Of a stretch of DNA of 64,000 bases, positions 26,947 to 35,706 are shown piece by piece. A program made the translations under genes and the position numbers. Location of the stretch: assembly GCF_000971985.1 (NCBI RefSeq), contig NZ_LAQQ01000002.1, positions 186,001-250,000 of the forward strand, read 5' to 3'. Numbering within the stretch: position 1 is the stretch's first letter; every line of letters begins with the position of its first letter. The notes under the pieces were generated by a model, which did not search any database, was not told the origin of the DNA, and was given only the letters and a program-made list of their open reading frames with translations. Source of the DNA: Paenibacillus dauci. GTDB lineage: Bacteria > Bacillota > Bacilli > Paenibacillales > Paenibacillaceae.

Positions 26947-27846
26947 TTACGCACCTTTTTCCGACCAGTACCGAATAACATTCAGGCCCGTATTGGATAC
27001 TTTGATATTGGATTGCTTGAGTGCCTGCAGGGTCTGGAAAAAGGCTTCCTTCATCTGCAAATCGTAATACAGCTGCAGCGCGGTCAGATAGGGCTGTTCG
27101 CTGTCGGCATGTGTTTCGCGGAATTTCTGTTCATACTGAAGAGCGATATCGGGACGCTCCAGTTCCATCTCGCTGTGAATTTTGGCGTTGAATACCTGCT
27201 CATCCCCGCCGCCTGCCTCGATCAGCTCACCGAGCAGACGGGAGTAGGTGGACAGATAGGTGCGGCGGGTCGGGCGGTCCATAAATCCGCTGTGCATATA
27301 CTGGTGGATCGCTTCCGCATATTCGCCCAGCATGCCGATCGAGCGGTCGCCCTGTTCATAACGAACCGAATAATGCTGGATCGACAGGGTCAGCTTGCGC
27401 TTGATCTCCACGACAGCAGTCACGGCATAGTGGGAAGTCTCGGTATCTTCGTTGCTGACTGCCTGTTCGAGCAGCGGCATCATCGCACCAGGATCGTCTT
27501 TGAGAAAGTCCAGCATCAGCCGGCGGCGGCTGGTATGGTCATTGACGAGCAGTGCTTCTTCCAGAGGAACCAGATTGCTCTCCTTGCGCACATCGAGAGT
27601 ACGGAATACGCGCACCGGCTGATCGTCTGCCACTTCATCGGTCAGATGTCCGGTAGAGCGGGACAGACGCAGATAGCCGGAGCGTAGCCCATCCCGCAGA
27701 AGCGAGATAAACAGACCGAATAATGGCAGCAGGACAACCAGCGTAATCGCTCCGGCTGTATCTTCACCGCAGCGGTCACGGTATTTCCAGCGCAGGACGC
27801 TGTATACCGCTGCCAGCACGTAATACAGCAGCAGGAGACTAAGCAT
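26947..27846 (-). CDS. pelE: PelE-like membrane protein with helical repeats
   Basis: A 299-residue protein with two N-terminal membrane helices (about 1-18 and 30-52), then a cytosolic helical region of TPR-like repeats. That is the known architecture of PelE, which pairs with PelD and PelF at the membrane. A longer in-frame start exists at 27933, but ATG 27846 has GAGGAG eight bases upstream and overlaps the preceding stop by only eight bases. Sequence is divergent, so the call relies on architecture and position between the PelD-like gene and pelF. Confidence 0.8.
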   Translation of the reverse strand: MLSLLLLYYVLAAVYSVLRWKYRDRCGEDTAGAITLVVLLPLFGLFISLLRDGLRSGYLRLSRSTGHLTDEVADDQPVRVFRTLDVRKESNLVPLEEALLVNDHTSRRRLMLDFLKDDPGAMMPLLEQAVSNEDTETSHYAVTAVVEIKRKLTLSIQHYSVRYEQGDRSIGMLGEYAEAIHQYMHSGFMDRPTRRTYLSTYSRLLGELIEAGGGDEQVFNAKIHSEMELERPDIALQYEQKFRETHADSEQPYLTALQLYYDLQMKEAFFQTLQALKQSNIKVSNTGLNVIRYWSEKGA

Positions 27847-30019
27847 AAGCGATCTCCTCTTGCACGACATTAGCACTGATGCTGTGATGATGCAGACGGT
27901 TAATGACGAGCAGTGCTTCTTCATGATTGGCATTGGACAGCAGCAGTACAGGCTGCCCGTTGATCATGCCGAGATAATCGGAATCACGTTTGACGCTATC
28001 AACGAGGTGAGCGAGATCGGACAGATTGCGTCCTTCTTCCACCAGATTCAGGAGCGTATAGTCACTGCCATGCATCCGGTATGCTTCTTCACGTGCGCGC
28101 AGAATCTGACGGAACGCGGATTCATTCAGTACAGGCAGATCATCAATATACCGGTGCTGACGAGTGGCTCCTTCGTACTGGAAGGCACGGGCCAGGGAGG
28201 AGGAGATCATATCCACGCTGACTTTGAGCATATTCTCGTAATTCATATTCAGACTCTCAAATGAAGGTTCATGCAGAGAGACGAGTGCGATAACCTGCTG
28301 ATTGTGGATTACGGGGGTAATATACATAGGCACTTCCGGAGTCATCGTTTTGTTCACGAACATGGTCTTGCTCTCGATCGCATCACGGAAATAAGGATGT
28401 TCGTCCAGACGGATCGTTTTGGGCAGGGTAAAGCCGTTATTTTTGGATTGAACCAGCAGACGCATATGGTTGGTTTCATTCACAGAGTAGATCGAGATAT
28501 GGCGGGTATCCAGGAGGTTCTCCAGCACATCAATCGAGGCAGTGATGACTTCTTCGGATTCGAAGCTTTCCAGCTTGCGGGTAATGGTATAGATGCGGCC
28601 GATGCTGTCTTTGCTGCCGATCAGCTGCCGCTGCAGTTCTTCCTTTATTTTGCGTGTATCTTTGTAAATGTGACTGAGGAATAGATAACGTTCTTTCTCG
28701 GCGGCGAGTTCGTTGTGGATCGAGACCGATTCGCGCTTATGCTTGTCGGAGACAAAGCCGACGACCATACCGAAGAACAGATAGATTGCGAATATAAACA
28801 ATGCTTCCGGATCGTACAGCAGTGTCTGCCAGTCCCGTCCATTGGAGAGTGCTTCATAGAAGAACAGTCCCGATGCGAGTACAGAAGACAGAATTGACTG
28901 ACGGGCACCATATACGATACCGAGCAGGATAATATATACCAGTTTGAAATCAATATCGGCAGAGATCGACCATTTGCTGCCGTACTGCGAGATCATGAAC
29001 AGGACTGCAAAAGCCAGCAGATTCTCGGCATATGGACGGATCACCGGGAACCAGCCGGTATAGCCGGATTTGTCAGCAGTAGCTGCAATGCTTGCAGGCT
29101 TGCTGCTATGGTTTTCCCGGAACCAGGCAAAGGTTTTCTCCATGCCTTCCTGTACGGAATACAGGGGTAGCCAGTCGAGGTCCTTTTTGACTAACGTGTT
29201 ATCGAGCGAGGAGCGGTAGATATCACCTGCACGTTCTTCCTTGTAATTGACGTCCTGTATCGGTTCCAGTTGTTCCAGAATGCCGATCAGCTCATTCAGG
29301 CTTGTCTCCGTATTGGTCGACAGATTGTAGACGCCTGTCGCATCACTGATCGCACCGCGGTAGATCCCGTCGACAATGTCTTCCACATAAATGAAGTCCC
29401 GTGTCTGCTCGCCATCACCGAAAATATCCAGTCCGCGCCCTTCCATCATGCGCTGCATATAGATAGAGACAACGCCGCCTTCACCGATTGTACCTTGACG
29501 CGGGCCATACACATTAGCAAAGCGGAATGCGAGAGTAGGCAGTTTGTAGATGTCGTTCCATTTGCCGCAGTATACTTCACCAAGCAGCTTGTTAATTCCA
29601 TAGGGAGATACCGGTTCTGTTTTCATCCGTTCATTGAGGGGGACCTGTTCATTGGGGCCGTACACTGCTGCAGAAGAAGCAAACAGGAATTTGGATACGC
29701 CGTACTTGTGGGCACATTCCAGCATGTTGACGAGACCGAGGATGTTCGTCTGCGCATCTTGACGCGGCTCACGCATGGATACCGATACATCGACCTGGGC
29801 GGCCAGATGAATGACGATATCCGGCTTGATACTTTGAAAAATCTCTTCGCACCGTTCATCTTCTACACTTAATTCATAAAACTTGTGGGGGACGTTCACG
29901 TTCTTCTTACGTCCTGAGGTCAAATTGTCGATAATGTAGACTTGGTGACCTTCTTTGTGAAACCGTTCGGCTACGAATGAACCTATAAAACCGTAGCCTC
30001 CTGTGACCAGCACATTCAC
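27839..30019 (-). CDS. Fusion of UDP-sugar 4-epimerase with a PelD-like c-di-GMP receptor
   Basis: A 726-residue protein starting at GTG 30019 with AGGAGG seven bases upstream. Residues 1-305 are an extended SDR epimerase: GGYGFIG (7-13), SSAAVYG, active pair Y140/K144, DFIYVEDIVDG. Residues 333-424 hold four membrane helices. A GAF domain follows (about 490-615). The C-terminal domain (about 625-720) is a degenerate GGDEF: the active site reads NGQPV (687-691), but the I-site RxxD is kept as RDSD (678-681), five residues before it. This matches PelD (4TM-GAF-inactive GGDEF with c-di-GMP binding). First gene of the operon. Confidence 0.9.
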   Translation of the reverse strand: MNVLVTGGYGFIGSFVAERFHKEGHQVYIIDNLTSGRKKNVNVPHKFYELSVEDERCEEIFQSIKPDIVIHLAAQVDVSVSMREPRQDAQTNILGLVNMLECAHKYGVSKFLFASSAAVYGPNEQVPLNERMKTEPVSPYGINKLLGEVYCGKWNDIYKLPTLAFRFANVYGPRQGTIGEGGVVSIYMQRMMEGRGLDIFGDGEQTRDFIYVEDIVDGIYRGAISDATGVYNLSTNTETSLNELIGILEQLEPIQDVNYKEERAGDIYRSSLDNTLVKKDLDWLPLYSVQEGMEKTFAWFRENHSSKPASIAATADKSGYTGWFPVIRPYAENLLAFAVLFMISQYGSKWSISADIDFKLVYIILLGIVYGARQSILSSVLASGLFFYEALSNGRDWQTLLYDPEALFIFAIYLFFGMVVGFVSDKHKRESVSIHNELAAEKERYLFLSHIYKDTRKIKEELQRQLIGSKDSIGRIYTITRKLESFESEEVITASIDVLENLLDTRHISIYSVNETNHMRLLVQSKNNGFTLPKTIRLDEHPYFRDAIESKTMFVNKTMTPEVPMYITPVIHNQQVIALVSLHEPSFESLNMNYENMLKVSVDMISSSLARAFQYEGATRQHRYIDDLPVLNESAFRQILRAREEAYRMHGSDYTLLNLVEEGRNLSDLAHLVDSVKRDSDYLGMINGQPVLLLSNANHEEALLVINRLHHHSISANVVQEEIAYA

Positions 30020-30395
30020 GTATGTTCCTCCTAAAATAATTTGTCCAATCCGTCCATCTAACGTATAACTGGATGTAACTATTTTAATAGTAACTAAGTA
30101 AATTTGACAACTATTTTCTTACATTTCAGTAATATTACTCACGATTTTATTTAATGAATATTTAATTGGGTAAATTAGTGGTATAATTCACTATATTATT
30201 GATGGTAATTGCTTGTTTAATGATCCTGCCCAAATGTAGGAAAATGAAAGAAACCCGTTTACTTTTGCAAAAAGTATGTTATTTTTTAAACTAATCTTTG
30301 GTATGGTGGCAGATAACCAACCCATAGATACACAACACAGATGCAGGTAGAAGCAGGCAGCAGATACCGGTACGATAAAAGAGGAGACAAAAGCG
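30020..30395. promoter_or_regulatory. Divergent control region between the Pel-like operon and the glycosidase gene
   Basis: A 376-bp AT-rich region. For the operon (minus strand): TTGTCA (30105-30110), 18-bp spacer, TAAAAT (30081-30086). For the glycosidase (plus): TTGCAA (30265-30270), 16-bp spacer, TAAACT (30287-30292). Both are moderate matches. No riboswitch recognised. A shared regulator site between the two promoters is possible but no palindrome stands out. Confidence 0.5.
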
Positions 30396-31430
30396 ATGAA
30401 AAGGTATGGCCGAATTGCGCTGTGTCTGTTCGCTCTGGTGGCGATGATGTCTATCACGAATAGTGCTTCAGCGCTGGCAAATAGCAAACCGGGCAACAAA
30501 TTATTAATTTATTATGGCATTCCGGAGTCGGTGAACAACGTATCGAACAATGAGGAAGCAGCTCAGATTTTTGCAAAATACGACTATCTTGTGCTGGGAG
30601 ACAAACTGGAACTACCGGAGCATACGCAGCATGAGAGTACGCTGCAGATTATTGCCCGGATCAAGGAAATCAATCCCAAAATCCAGATTTTCGGCTATGT
30701 GGATCTCGGTATAACGAATTCGACGGATAACCTCAGTATGGATACAATCAAGCAGCGCATCAATCTATGGAAAGCTGCTGGGGTATACGGCATTTTCCTG
30801 GATGATGCCGGTTATGATTACGGTGTATCCCGTGTGCGGCTGAATGAAGCGCTGACGATAGTACATGATCAGAGCATGGCTGCCTTTGTTAATGCATGGC
30901 ATCCCGAAGATGTAATGAGCAGTGCCAAGCAGGAGGAATTTAACCCGGATGGTCTGAAGACCAAAATGAACGCGAACGACTTGTATCTAATGGAAAGCTT
31001 CCTGCTGCCTGCCAATCTGAACGGCAGCGGCATCTCCAGCGCCTACCGCGATTATTTTGAAGATAAGATGGAGAAAAGCATGATGTACCGCAGAGTGCTG
31101 GGAGTACACATGCTCAGTGTGAGTACGATCGATTATCAGGCGAGCACTGATGGCGTGCTGAACCAATTCTTCAAAATGAACGAAGCGGCAGCCGGCGTAT
31201 TCTCGCTCGATGGATACGGGGTATCTCCGGTACATTACAGTTCGTCCGAACCGAATTCGGATGTGGTACGCACATTCCCGTATATGAGCAATTATATGGA
31301 CTTCTACACATTGAAGCCGGAATATGAGAGTTCCCGCGGCGGACAGGATTTCACCCGTGACGGATTCCGTCTGCTGTCAGTCAAAGGCATGAACAAATAC
31401 GCATTCCCGAATAATGCATTGTATCAATAA
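30396..31430 (+). CDS. Secreted TIM-barrel glycosidase, likely PelA-hydrolase equivalent
   Basis: A 344-residue protein with a signal peptide (1-28, SASALA cleavage area). The rest reads as a (beta/alpha)8 barrel: KLLIYYGIPESV, YDYLVLGDKLELP, IQIFGYVDLG, VYGIFLDDAGYDYG (probable catalytic Asp pair), AAFVNAW, and ESFLLP. This layout resembles GH114/GH166 endo-galactosaminidases, the class that includes the PelA hydrolase domain. It is divergent from the pel-like operon with a strong ribosome site and its own terminator. Inference: it trims or releases the polymer, being the hydrolase half that the DUF2194 protein lacks. Confidence 0.8.
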   Translation: MKRYGRIALCLFALVAMMSITNSASALANSKPGNKLLIYYGIPESVNNVSNNEEAAQIFAKYDYLVLGDKLELPEHTQHESTLQIIARIKEINPKIQIFGYVDLGITNSTDNLSMDTIKQRINLWKAAGVYGIFLDDAGYDYGVSRVRLNEALTIVHDQSMAAFVNAWHPEDVMSSAKQEEFNPDGLKTKMNANDLYLMESFLLPANLNGSGISSAYRDYFEDKMEKSMMYRRVLGVHMLSVSTIDYQASTDGVLNQFFKMNEAAAGVFSLDGYGVSPVHYSSSEPNSDVVRTFPYMSNYMDFYTLKPEYESSRGGQDFTRDGFRLLSVKGMNKYAFPNNALYQ

Positions 31431-31440
31431 GAATAAATAG

Positions 31441-31486
31441 AAAAAGCATTCTTCCCGTGCAAGGTTGCAGAGGAAGAATGCTTTTT
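31441..31486 (+). terminator. Terminator of the glycosidase gene
   Basis: A 14-bp perfect stem AAAAGCATTCTTCC / GGAAGAATGCTTTT followed by T, ten bases after the stop. Confidence 0.9.
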
Positions 31487-31563
31487 GTTATGCGATCGAC
31501 AATTTTGGAACAGGGATCGCTCTAATCACAGATTATTGCTGAACGATTATTCCAAATTCAGAA

Positions 31564-32409
31564 TCAGCTGTACTGCTCGATATACCAGTCAATCATCTTG
31601 CGGGCGATACTGATACGCGGCGGAATAGTGGGCAGGTTGTCCACTCCGAACCAGTCTGCATGCACGATCTCTTCACCATCCACCTGAATCTCGCCGCTCT
31701 CATAGTCCGCGATAAATCCGACCATCAGCGAATGGGGAAACGGCCATGGCTGGCTGTCAAAATAGCGAATATTACCAATCTTGATACCGATCTCTTCCAT
31801 GGTCTCCCGCTGTACACAATCTTCCAGCGTCTCACCCGGCTCGACAAAGCCGGCAATCAGCCCATACATATTGTTCTTGAAATGTCCTGCTCTCGCCAGC
31901 AACAGCTGGTTATCCTTGAGAATCAATGTGATCACCGCCGGAGCCAGACGCGGATAATGGGACAGTCCGCAGTTCGGACATACTTTGCTGCGTTCATGAC
32001 CGGCATGATCCAATGCCGTGCCACAGCGTCCGCAGAACTGGTGGGTGGCATCCCAGGCGAGCATCTGCAGGCCGCGTCCAGCGAGATGGAACAGATCTTC
32101 ATCGATTCGGTCATACAGCGCGAATAGCGGCAGGAAGTTCATGCCTGACGGAGCTTCTGCATCCTTATCCAGCTCGGCGGTATAACAGGAAGCCTGCTCG
32201 ATGCTGCCCAGGTAGAGGGAGCGCGCAGGCTGCAATCCATATGGCTCCGGTCCACTGGTTACAGGCAATGCTGGCTGCTTCTCGTGCTCATGAACAAGCA
32301 GCTCACTGCCCCGGAAAATAAACCAGTAACCGGTGCCTTCTTCCTGCTCGGCAGGTACCATGGCAGGTTGATATCGTTTATAGATACTTTCTTTGGGCTT
32401 TCTCATCAT
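31564..32409 (-). CDS. nudC: NudC-type Nudix hydrolase (NAD+ diphosphatase / RNA deNADding)
   Basis: A 281-residue protein. It has an N-terminal NudC-type domain, a zinc ribbon with CGRCGTALDHAGHERSKVCPNC, and the Nudix box GFVEPGETLEDCVQRETMEEIG followed by SQPWPFPHSLM, the SQPWPFPxS motif specific to NAD(H) diphosphatases. It hydrolyses NAD(H) to NMN(H) and AMP and can remove NAD caps from RNA in characterised members. ATG 32409 has AAGG nearby; ATG 32424 does not. Confidence 0.93.
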   Translation of the reverse strand: MMRKPKESIYKRYQPAMVPAEQEEGTGYWFIFRGSELLVHEHEKQPALPVTSGPEPYGLQPARSLYLGSIEQASCYTAELDKDAEAPSGMNFLPLFALYDRIDEDLFHLAGRGLQMLAWDATHQFCGRCGTALDHAGHERSKVCPNCGLSHYPRLAPAVITLILKDNQLLLARAGHFKNNMYGLIAGFVEPGETLEDCVQRETMEEIGIKIGNIRYFDSQPWPFPHSLMVGFIADYESGEIQVDGEEIVHADWFGVDNLPTIPPRISIARKMIDWYIEQYS

Positions 32410-32525
32410 CTCAGAACCTTTCATGAAGTTAATCTTGATCGACGTTGTCTATTATTTATACCCATAAAAGGAATCCAGATGAAAGTGTGGAGGTGATAGG
32501 CTGTAGGGATTACAGTGTCAGCCTA

Positions 32526-33347
32526 TCATGCCTCGTGTCTGGCCATTCTGGCGTTGTGTTCATCCATCGGCAAATCAAAATGGTCACGGTTGCCAATCTG
32601 GGCCGTCATGCCGCCGCCATGCCGTGCATACAGTACGAACCAGTAAAAGATCGGATACTGGCGCATCCGGGTCTGCTTTGGACCGACACGTACATCGGCA
32701 AGCTGGTCATACTGCGGCCAGTAGTCCACGATATTGGGCGTGACTTTGCGGTGCGCACGGCTGCTGGGGATATGCTCGCATACTTTCTCCGGCAGCAGTC
32801 GTTCCCGCCATGATCCGTAAAAGGTATGCGAGCTGCCATGTGTGCGGCAGATGAACGGTCGCAGCGGATAGACGCGGCAGATCCCACGCTCCGGGTCCAG
32901 CAGTGGACAGGCAAAGCTGTTGCGTCCGGCATAACGGCGGATCTGCTCCAGTTCTTGCTCCTGACTCGTACGGCTCGTCAGCGATGCATACATCTGCGGA
33001 TTCTCCTGCTGGAAAATCTCCACGTTAACTAGGGACTGCTCAAATACAGCCTGAATCTCGGCTTTGCTCCAGTGACGTTCCATATAAGTGAGCAGCAATT
33101 CAAACTCCACCTGGGAGACCGGGAAATAATCCGAACAGCAGCTACTGCATCCGGCAGCGCAGGGAGGATGCGCCTGATGGTGCGCCCTGTAATCTTCGAT
33201 CGCTTCGTCTACTTCCTGATACAGCTGATGCACATGGGCAGCCCGGCTGTCGGGTGCAGCCGTCTTGTGACAGTGCTGAAGCTTGCGACCGCTGCCACAA
33301 AAGCAGGGGCTGCTGCCCGATAATGGACGGGTAGGTTCATCCGGCAT
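32526..33347 (-). CDS. SEC-C motif plus YkgJ-type Cys cluster protein
   Basis: A 273-residue protein. The N-terminal SEC-C zinc motif is PCFCGSGRKLQHCH (about 14-27). A YkgJ-like domain follows with CAAGCSSCCSDYFPVS, CPLLD, CRVYPLRPFICRTHG, whose Cys cluster is thought to bind zinc or iron. The C-terminus has low similarity to anything I recognise. ATG 33347 has a GAGG site; a longer start at 33440 does not. The stop codon lies inside a perfect 10-bp inverted repeat (32494-32503 / 32519-32528). Function unknown; single gene. Confidence 0.8.
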   Translation of the reverse strand: MPDEPTRPLSGSSPCFCGSGRKLQHCHKTAAPDSRAAHVHQLYQEVDEAIEDYRAHHQAHPPCAAGCSSCCSDYFPVSQVEFELLLTYMERHWSKAEIQAVFEQSLVNVEIFQQENPQMYASLTSRTSQEQELEQIRRYAGRNSFACPLLDPERGICRVYPLRPFICRTHGSSHTFYGSWRERLLPEKVCEHIPSSRAHRKVTPNIVDYWPQYDQLADVRVGPKQTRMRQYPIFYWFVLYARHGGGMTAQIGNRDHFDLPMDEHNARMARHEA

Positions 33348-33747
33348 ATACTCACGTCCTCTGTGTTGGAATACATTATTTTGAATAAGGATAAGACCTG
33401 AACCCACAGGTACAGATCGGATTAAGTTGGCCATAATCAAAGAAACAAAACGTCTAAGGTCTCATAACAATCAATGATACTGACAGTAGCGTATTTACTG
33501 ATCGGTTGCTCGTGGTATCATACATCCGTCTGAGTCTAACTTTACCCTAACCCGATAAAGCTTGCAAAGCAGAAGCATCCTCCGGCGAATGACCGTTCTA
33601 TCGCATTCATGAATCAGTGTTGTCCGGTAGAAAAACAGGTAATCTACAATACCTGTCCGAAATCTGTCTCTTTCCCGGAAGTTGATGGTAGAATAGAAAG
33701 ATCAATTTTGATGAATACGGCGTGTAATCACGCATGGAGGCACAATC
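33348..33747. other. Intergenic region, about 400 bp
   Basis: This separates the divergent SEC-C gene and methyltransferase gene. I see a GGAGG site for the methyltransferase near 33735 and a TAGAAT (about 33690) that may be a -10 box without a clear -35. No RNA gene or repeat recognised. Confidence 0.4.
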
Positions 33748-34533
33748 ATGCAATCTTCAGAACAAAACAAAAATGCCTGGAACAGCGGCGCTTACCAATC
33801 CTGGCTGAACCGGTTCGGTACACCGGTGGAAGCTGCCGAGAAAATAAAACCCGACCCCCGCAAACGCCTGGGAACTGCTCTGGATCATATGGGCGATATA
33901 CAGGGACGCAAAATCATTAATCTGATGGGCTCCAACGGCAACAAGGCGGTCGCTCTGTCGCTGCTTGGCGCCTCGCTTACGGTTGCCGACTTTTCCGAAG
34001 AGAACCGGCAGTATGCGATGGAGCTGGCGCAGGCTGCCGGCGTCGAGCTGCGCTATATCGTGTCGGATGTACTGCAGATGCCGGAGAACGAGCTGGATGG
34101 GTCTTATGATATCGTATTTATGGAATTCGGGATTTTGCACTATTTTACCGATCTGCTACCGCTGTTTGAAGTAGTGCGCAGGCTGCTACAGCCGGGTGGA
34201 AGATTGATTCTGCAGGATTTCCATCCGATCTCCACCAAGCTGATCTCTTCACGCGGCACTACTGCCAAGATCCGCAAGCACAAGGTCGATGGGGATTATT
34301 TTGATACTTCACTGGTCGAGAAAGAGGTATCCTATTCCAAATTCTCCGAGTCTGCGCCTGCCGATGAGCAGCAGCAAAAAGTATACCTGCGCAACTGGAC
34401 ACTCGGGGAGATTGTGACCTCTGTCGCTGCCACAGGCCTGGTAATCAAAGTACTGGAAGAACTGCCAAATTTGTCATCCGACGTATTTGATAAAGGCATT
34501 CCCAAGACATTTACCATTGTGGCCGAGAGATAA
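33748..34533 (+). CDS. Class I SAM-dependent methyltransferase
   Basis: A 261-residue Rossmann-like methyltransferase. Motif I is degenerate but readable as KIINLMGSNGNKAVALSLLGA, followed by the acidic VADFSEEN, YDIVFMEFGILHYF (motif II) and LLQPGGRLILQDFHP (motif III). The C-terminal part is a helical lid with 'NWTLGEIVTSVAATGLVI'. The substrate is not evident. Good GGAGG site; own bidirectional terminator. Confidence 0.9.
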   Translation: MQSSEQNKNAWNSGAYQSWLNRFGTPVEAAEKIKPDPRKRLGTALDHMGDIQGRKIINLMGSNGNKAVALSLLGASLTVADFSEENRQYAMELAQAAGVELRYIVSDVLQMPENELDGSYDIVFMEFGILHYFTDLLPLFEVVRRLLQPGGRLILQDFHPISTKLISSRGTTAKIRKHKVDGDYFDTSLVEKEVSYSKFSESAPADEQQQKVYLRNWTLGEIVTSVAATGLVIKVLEELPNLSSDVFDKGIPKTFTIVAER

Positions 34534-34546
34534 ATCGATCCAACTC

Positions 34547-34584
34547 AAAAACGCTGTTGACCCTATAACGTCAGCAGCGTTTTT
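34547..34584. terminator. Bidirectional terminator between methyltransferase and catalase-like genes
   Basis: AAAAACGCTGTTGAC pairs with GTCAGCAGCGTTTTT, one mismatch, A and T runs on both flanks. Confidence 0.9.
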
Positions 34585-34600
34585 GCTATATTAACAAGCT

Positions 34601-35614
34601 TTAGCTATCTTTACCTTGTTCTTTGTCGTTCCCTTCAGCAGCTTCATGACTACGGCGTCTCCAGGATTCTGCATACGCGCTGCGACGGAAGTTCAGGATC
34701 GGATCATCGGACAGTTCCATTCCCTGTGGAGGAAGGACAGTAGGATCCATCACCAGACCTTCCGGTTCCTGGACAGGAGCGGTTAGCACGAGTCGTCCGG
34801 CATCGATACGCTGGCGATTTTCAGGCCAGGCAGTTGTTGGGTCATCGGTCGGATCGCCTTGTTCGCCGATGATGATATTCAACCGGAAAGCAGCAGGCTG
34901 CTGCTGCAAACGCTCGTCGAGCTCACGCTCCAGGTAATCCGGCGGCTGGGAGGTCGTATCCTTGATGGACAGCATATGTACACCCGCCTCCGGCAGCCAT
35001 TCAAATTTGACGGGCTGTCGCTGTCCTGCTTCGTTAACGAGCAGATAGGCATGGATACAATAATACAGGTTGGTTACATAGCTGGCGGGTGGACGCAGCC
35101 GCTGAACAGACAGCAGGCTTTCTTTGGCTTCACCAAAATGTCCGGTGATCTGGTGGATAATCTCCTTGATTCCCAGATTGCCGGCGCGGGCTTTGTTCAC
35201 CGCTTTGAGCATATCCATAAAGGATTCTGGGGTACGGGCAAAAAATACAGGTACGGTTACAGCAACCAGATTGCTGACCTGACCTTCCGGCAGGCGGAAT
35301 TGCACGGCCATGCCTTTGGCAGGAGACAGCAGATCGGCGAGTGCAGGATCGGTAGAGCTTTCGGAAAAGCGAACCAGTGCTTCTACCGGCTGTCCCTGCA
35401 GATGTGGCGCTATGGTCCAGGCAGCGGCTTCACCGCTGGGCTGAAAAGTGGCCTGATAACAGGCTCCCTTGGCATGGGCACGCCGATAACCAGGATGCCG
35501 GCCGGTTAATTTCTCGATTTCATCAACAGCCTGTACGTCCAGATCCCTCGCTTCCAGCCTGTCGGAGCGGGATAATTCAGAAGCGGAGTCGGAGGAAGAA
35601 TGGGAATGATGCAT
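34601..35614 (-). CDS. Small catalase-family heme protein
   Basis: A 337-residue member of the catalase superfamily, shorter than true catalases (about 480+). It keeps the distal-side RRAHAKGACYQATF (His), RFSESSTDPALADLLSPAKGMAVQF, and a proximal RRSAYAESWRRR with the heme-ligand Tyr. Such minimal catalases (SrpA-like or KatN-unrelated) often act as peroxidases rather than efficient catalases. ATG 35614 has AGGTGA five bases away; GTG 35623 overlaps that site. No partner heme gene nearby. Confidence 0.85.
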   Translation of the reverse strand: MHHSHSSSDSASELSRSDRLEARDLDVQAVDEIEKLTGRHPGYRRAHAKGACYQATFQPSGEAAAWTIAPHLQGQPVEALVRFSESSTDPALADLLSPAKGMAVQFRLPEGQVSNLVAVTVPVFFARTPESFMDMLKAVNKARAGNLGIKEIIHQITGHFGEAKESLLSVQRLRPPASYVTNLYYCIHAYLLVNEAGQRQPVKFEWLPEAGVHMLSIKDTTSQPPDYLERELDERLQQQPAAFRLNIIIGEQGDPTDDPTTAWPENRQRIDAGRLVLTAPVQEPEGLVMDPTVLPPQGMELSDDPILNFRRSAYAESWRRRSHEAAEGNDKEQGKDS

Positions 35615-35706
35615 CAGGATCACCTCATCTATTCAGAGATTGGGATTCTATACCATTTACCCTTTGGGACGATGACCAACGCTTGCGACCCATTTCCTTT
35701 TCGAAT

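Noticed and set aside
33609-33920. 103-residue plus-strand frame before the methyltransferase
   Set aside because: It overlaps the methyltransferase N-terminus in another frame and has no ribosome site or recognisable motif.
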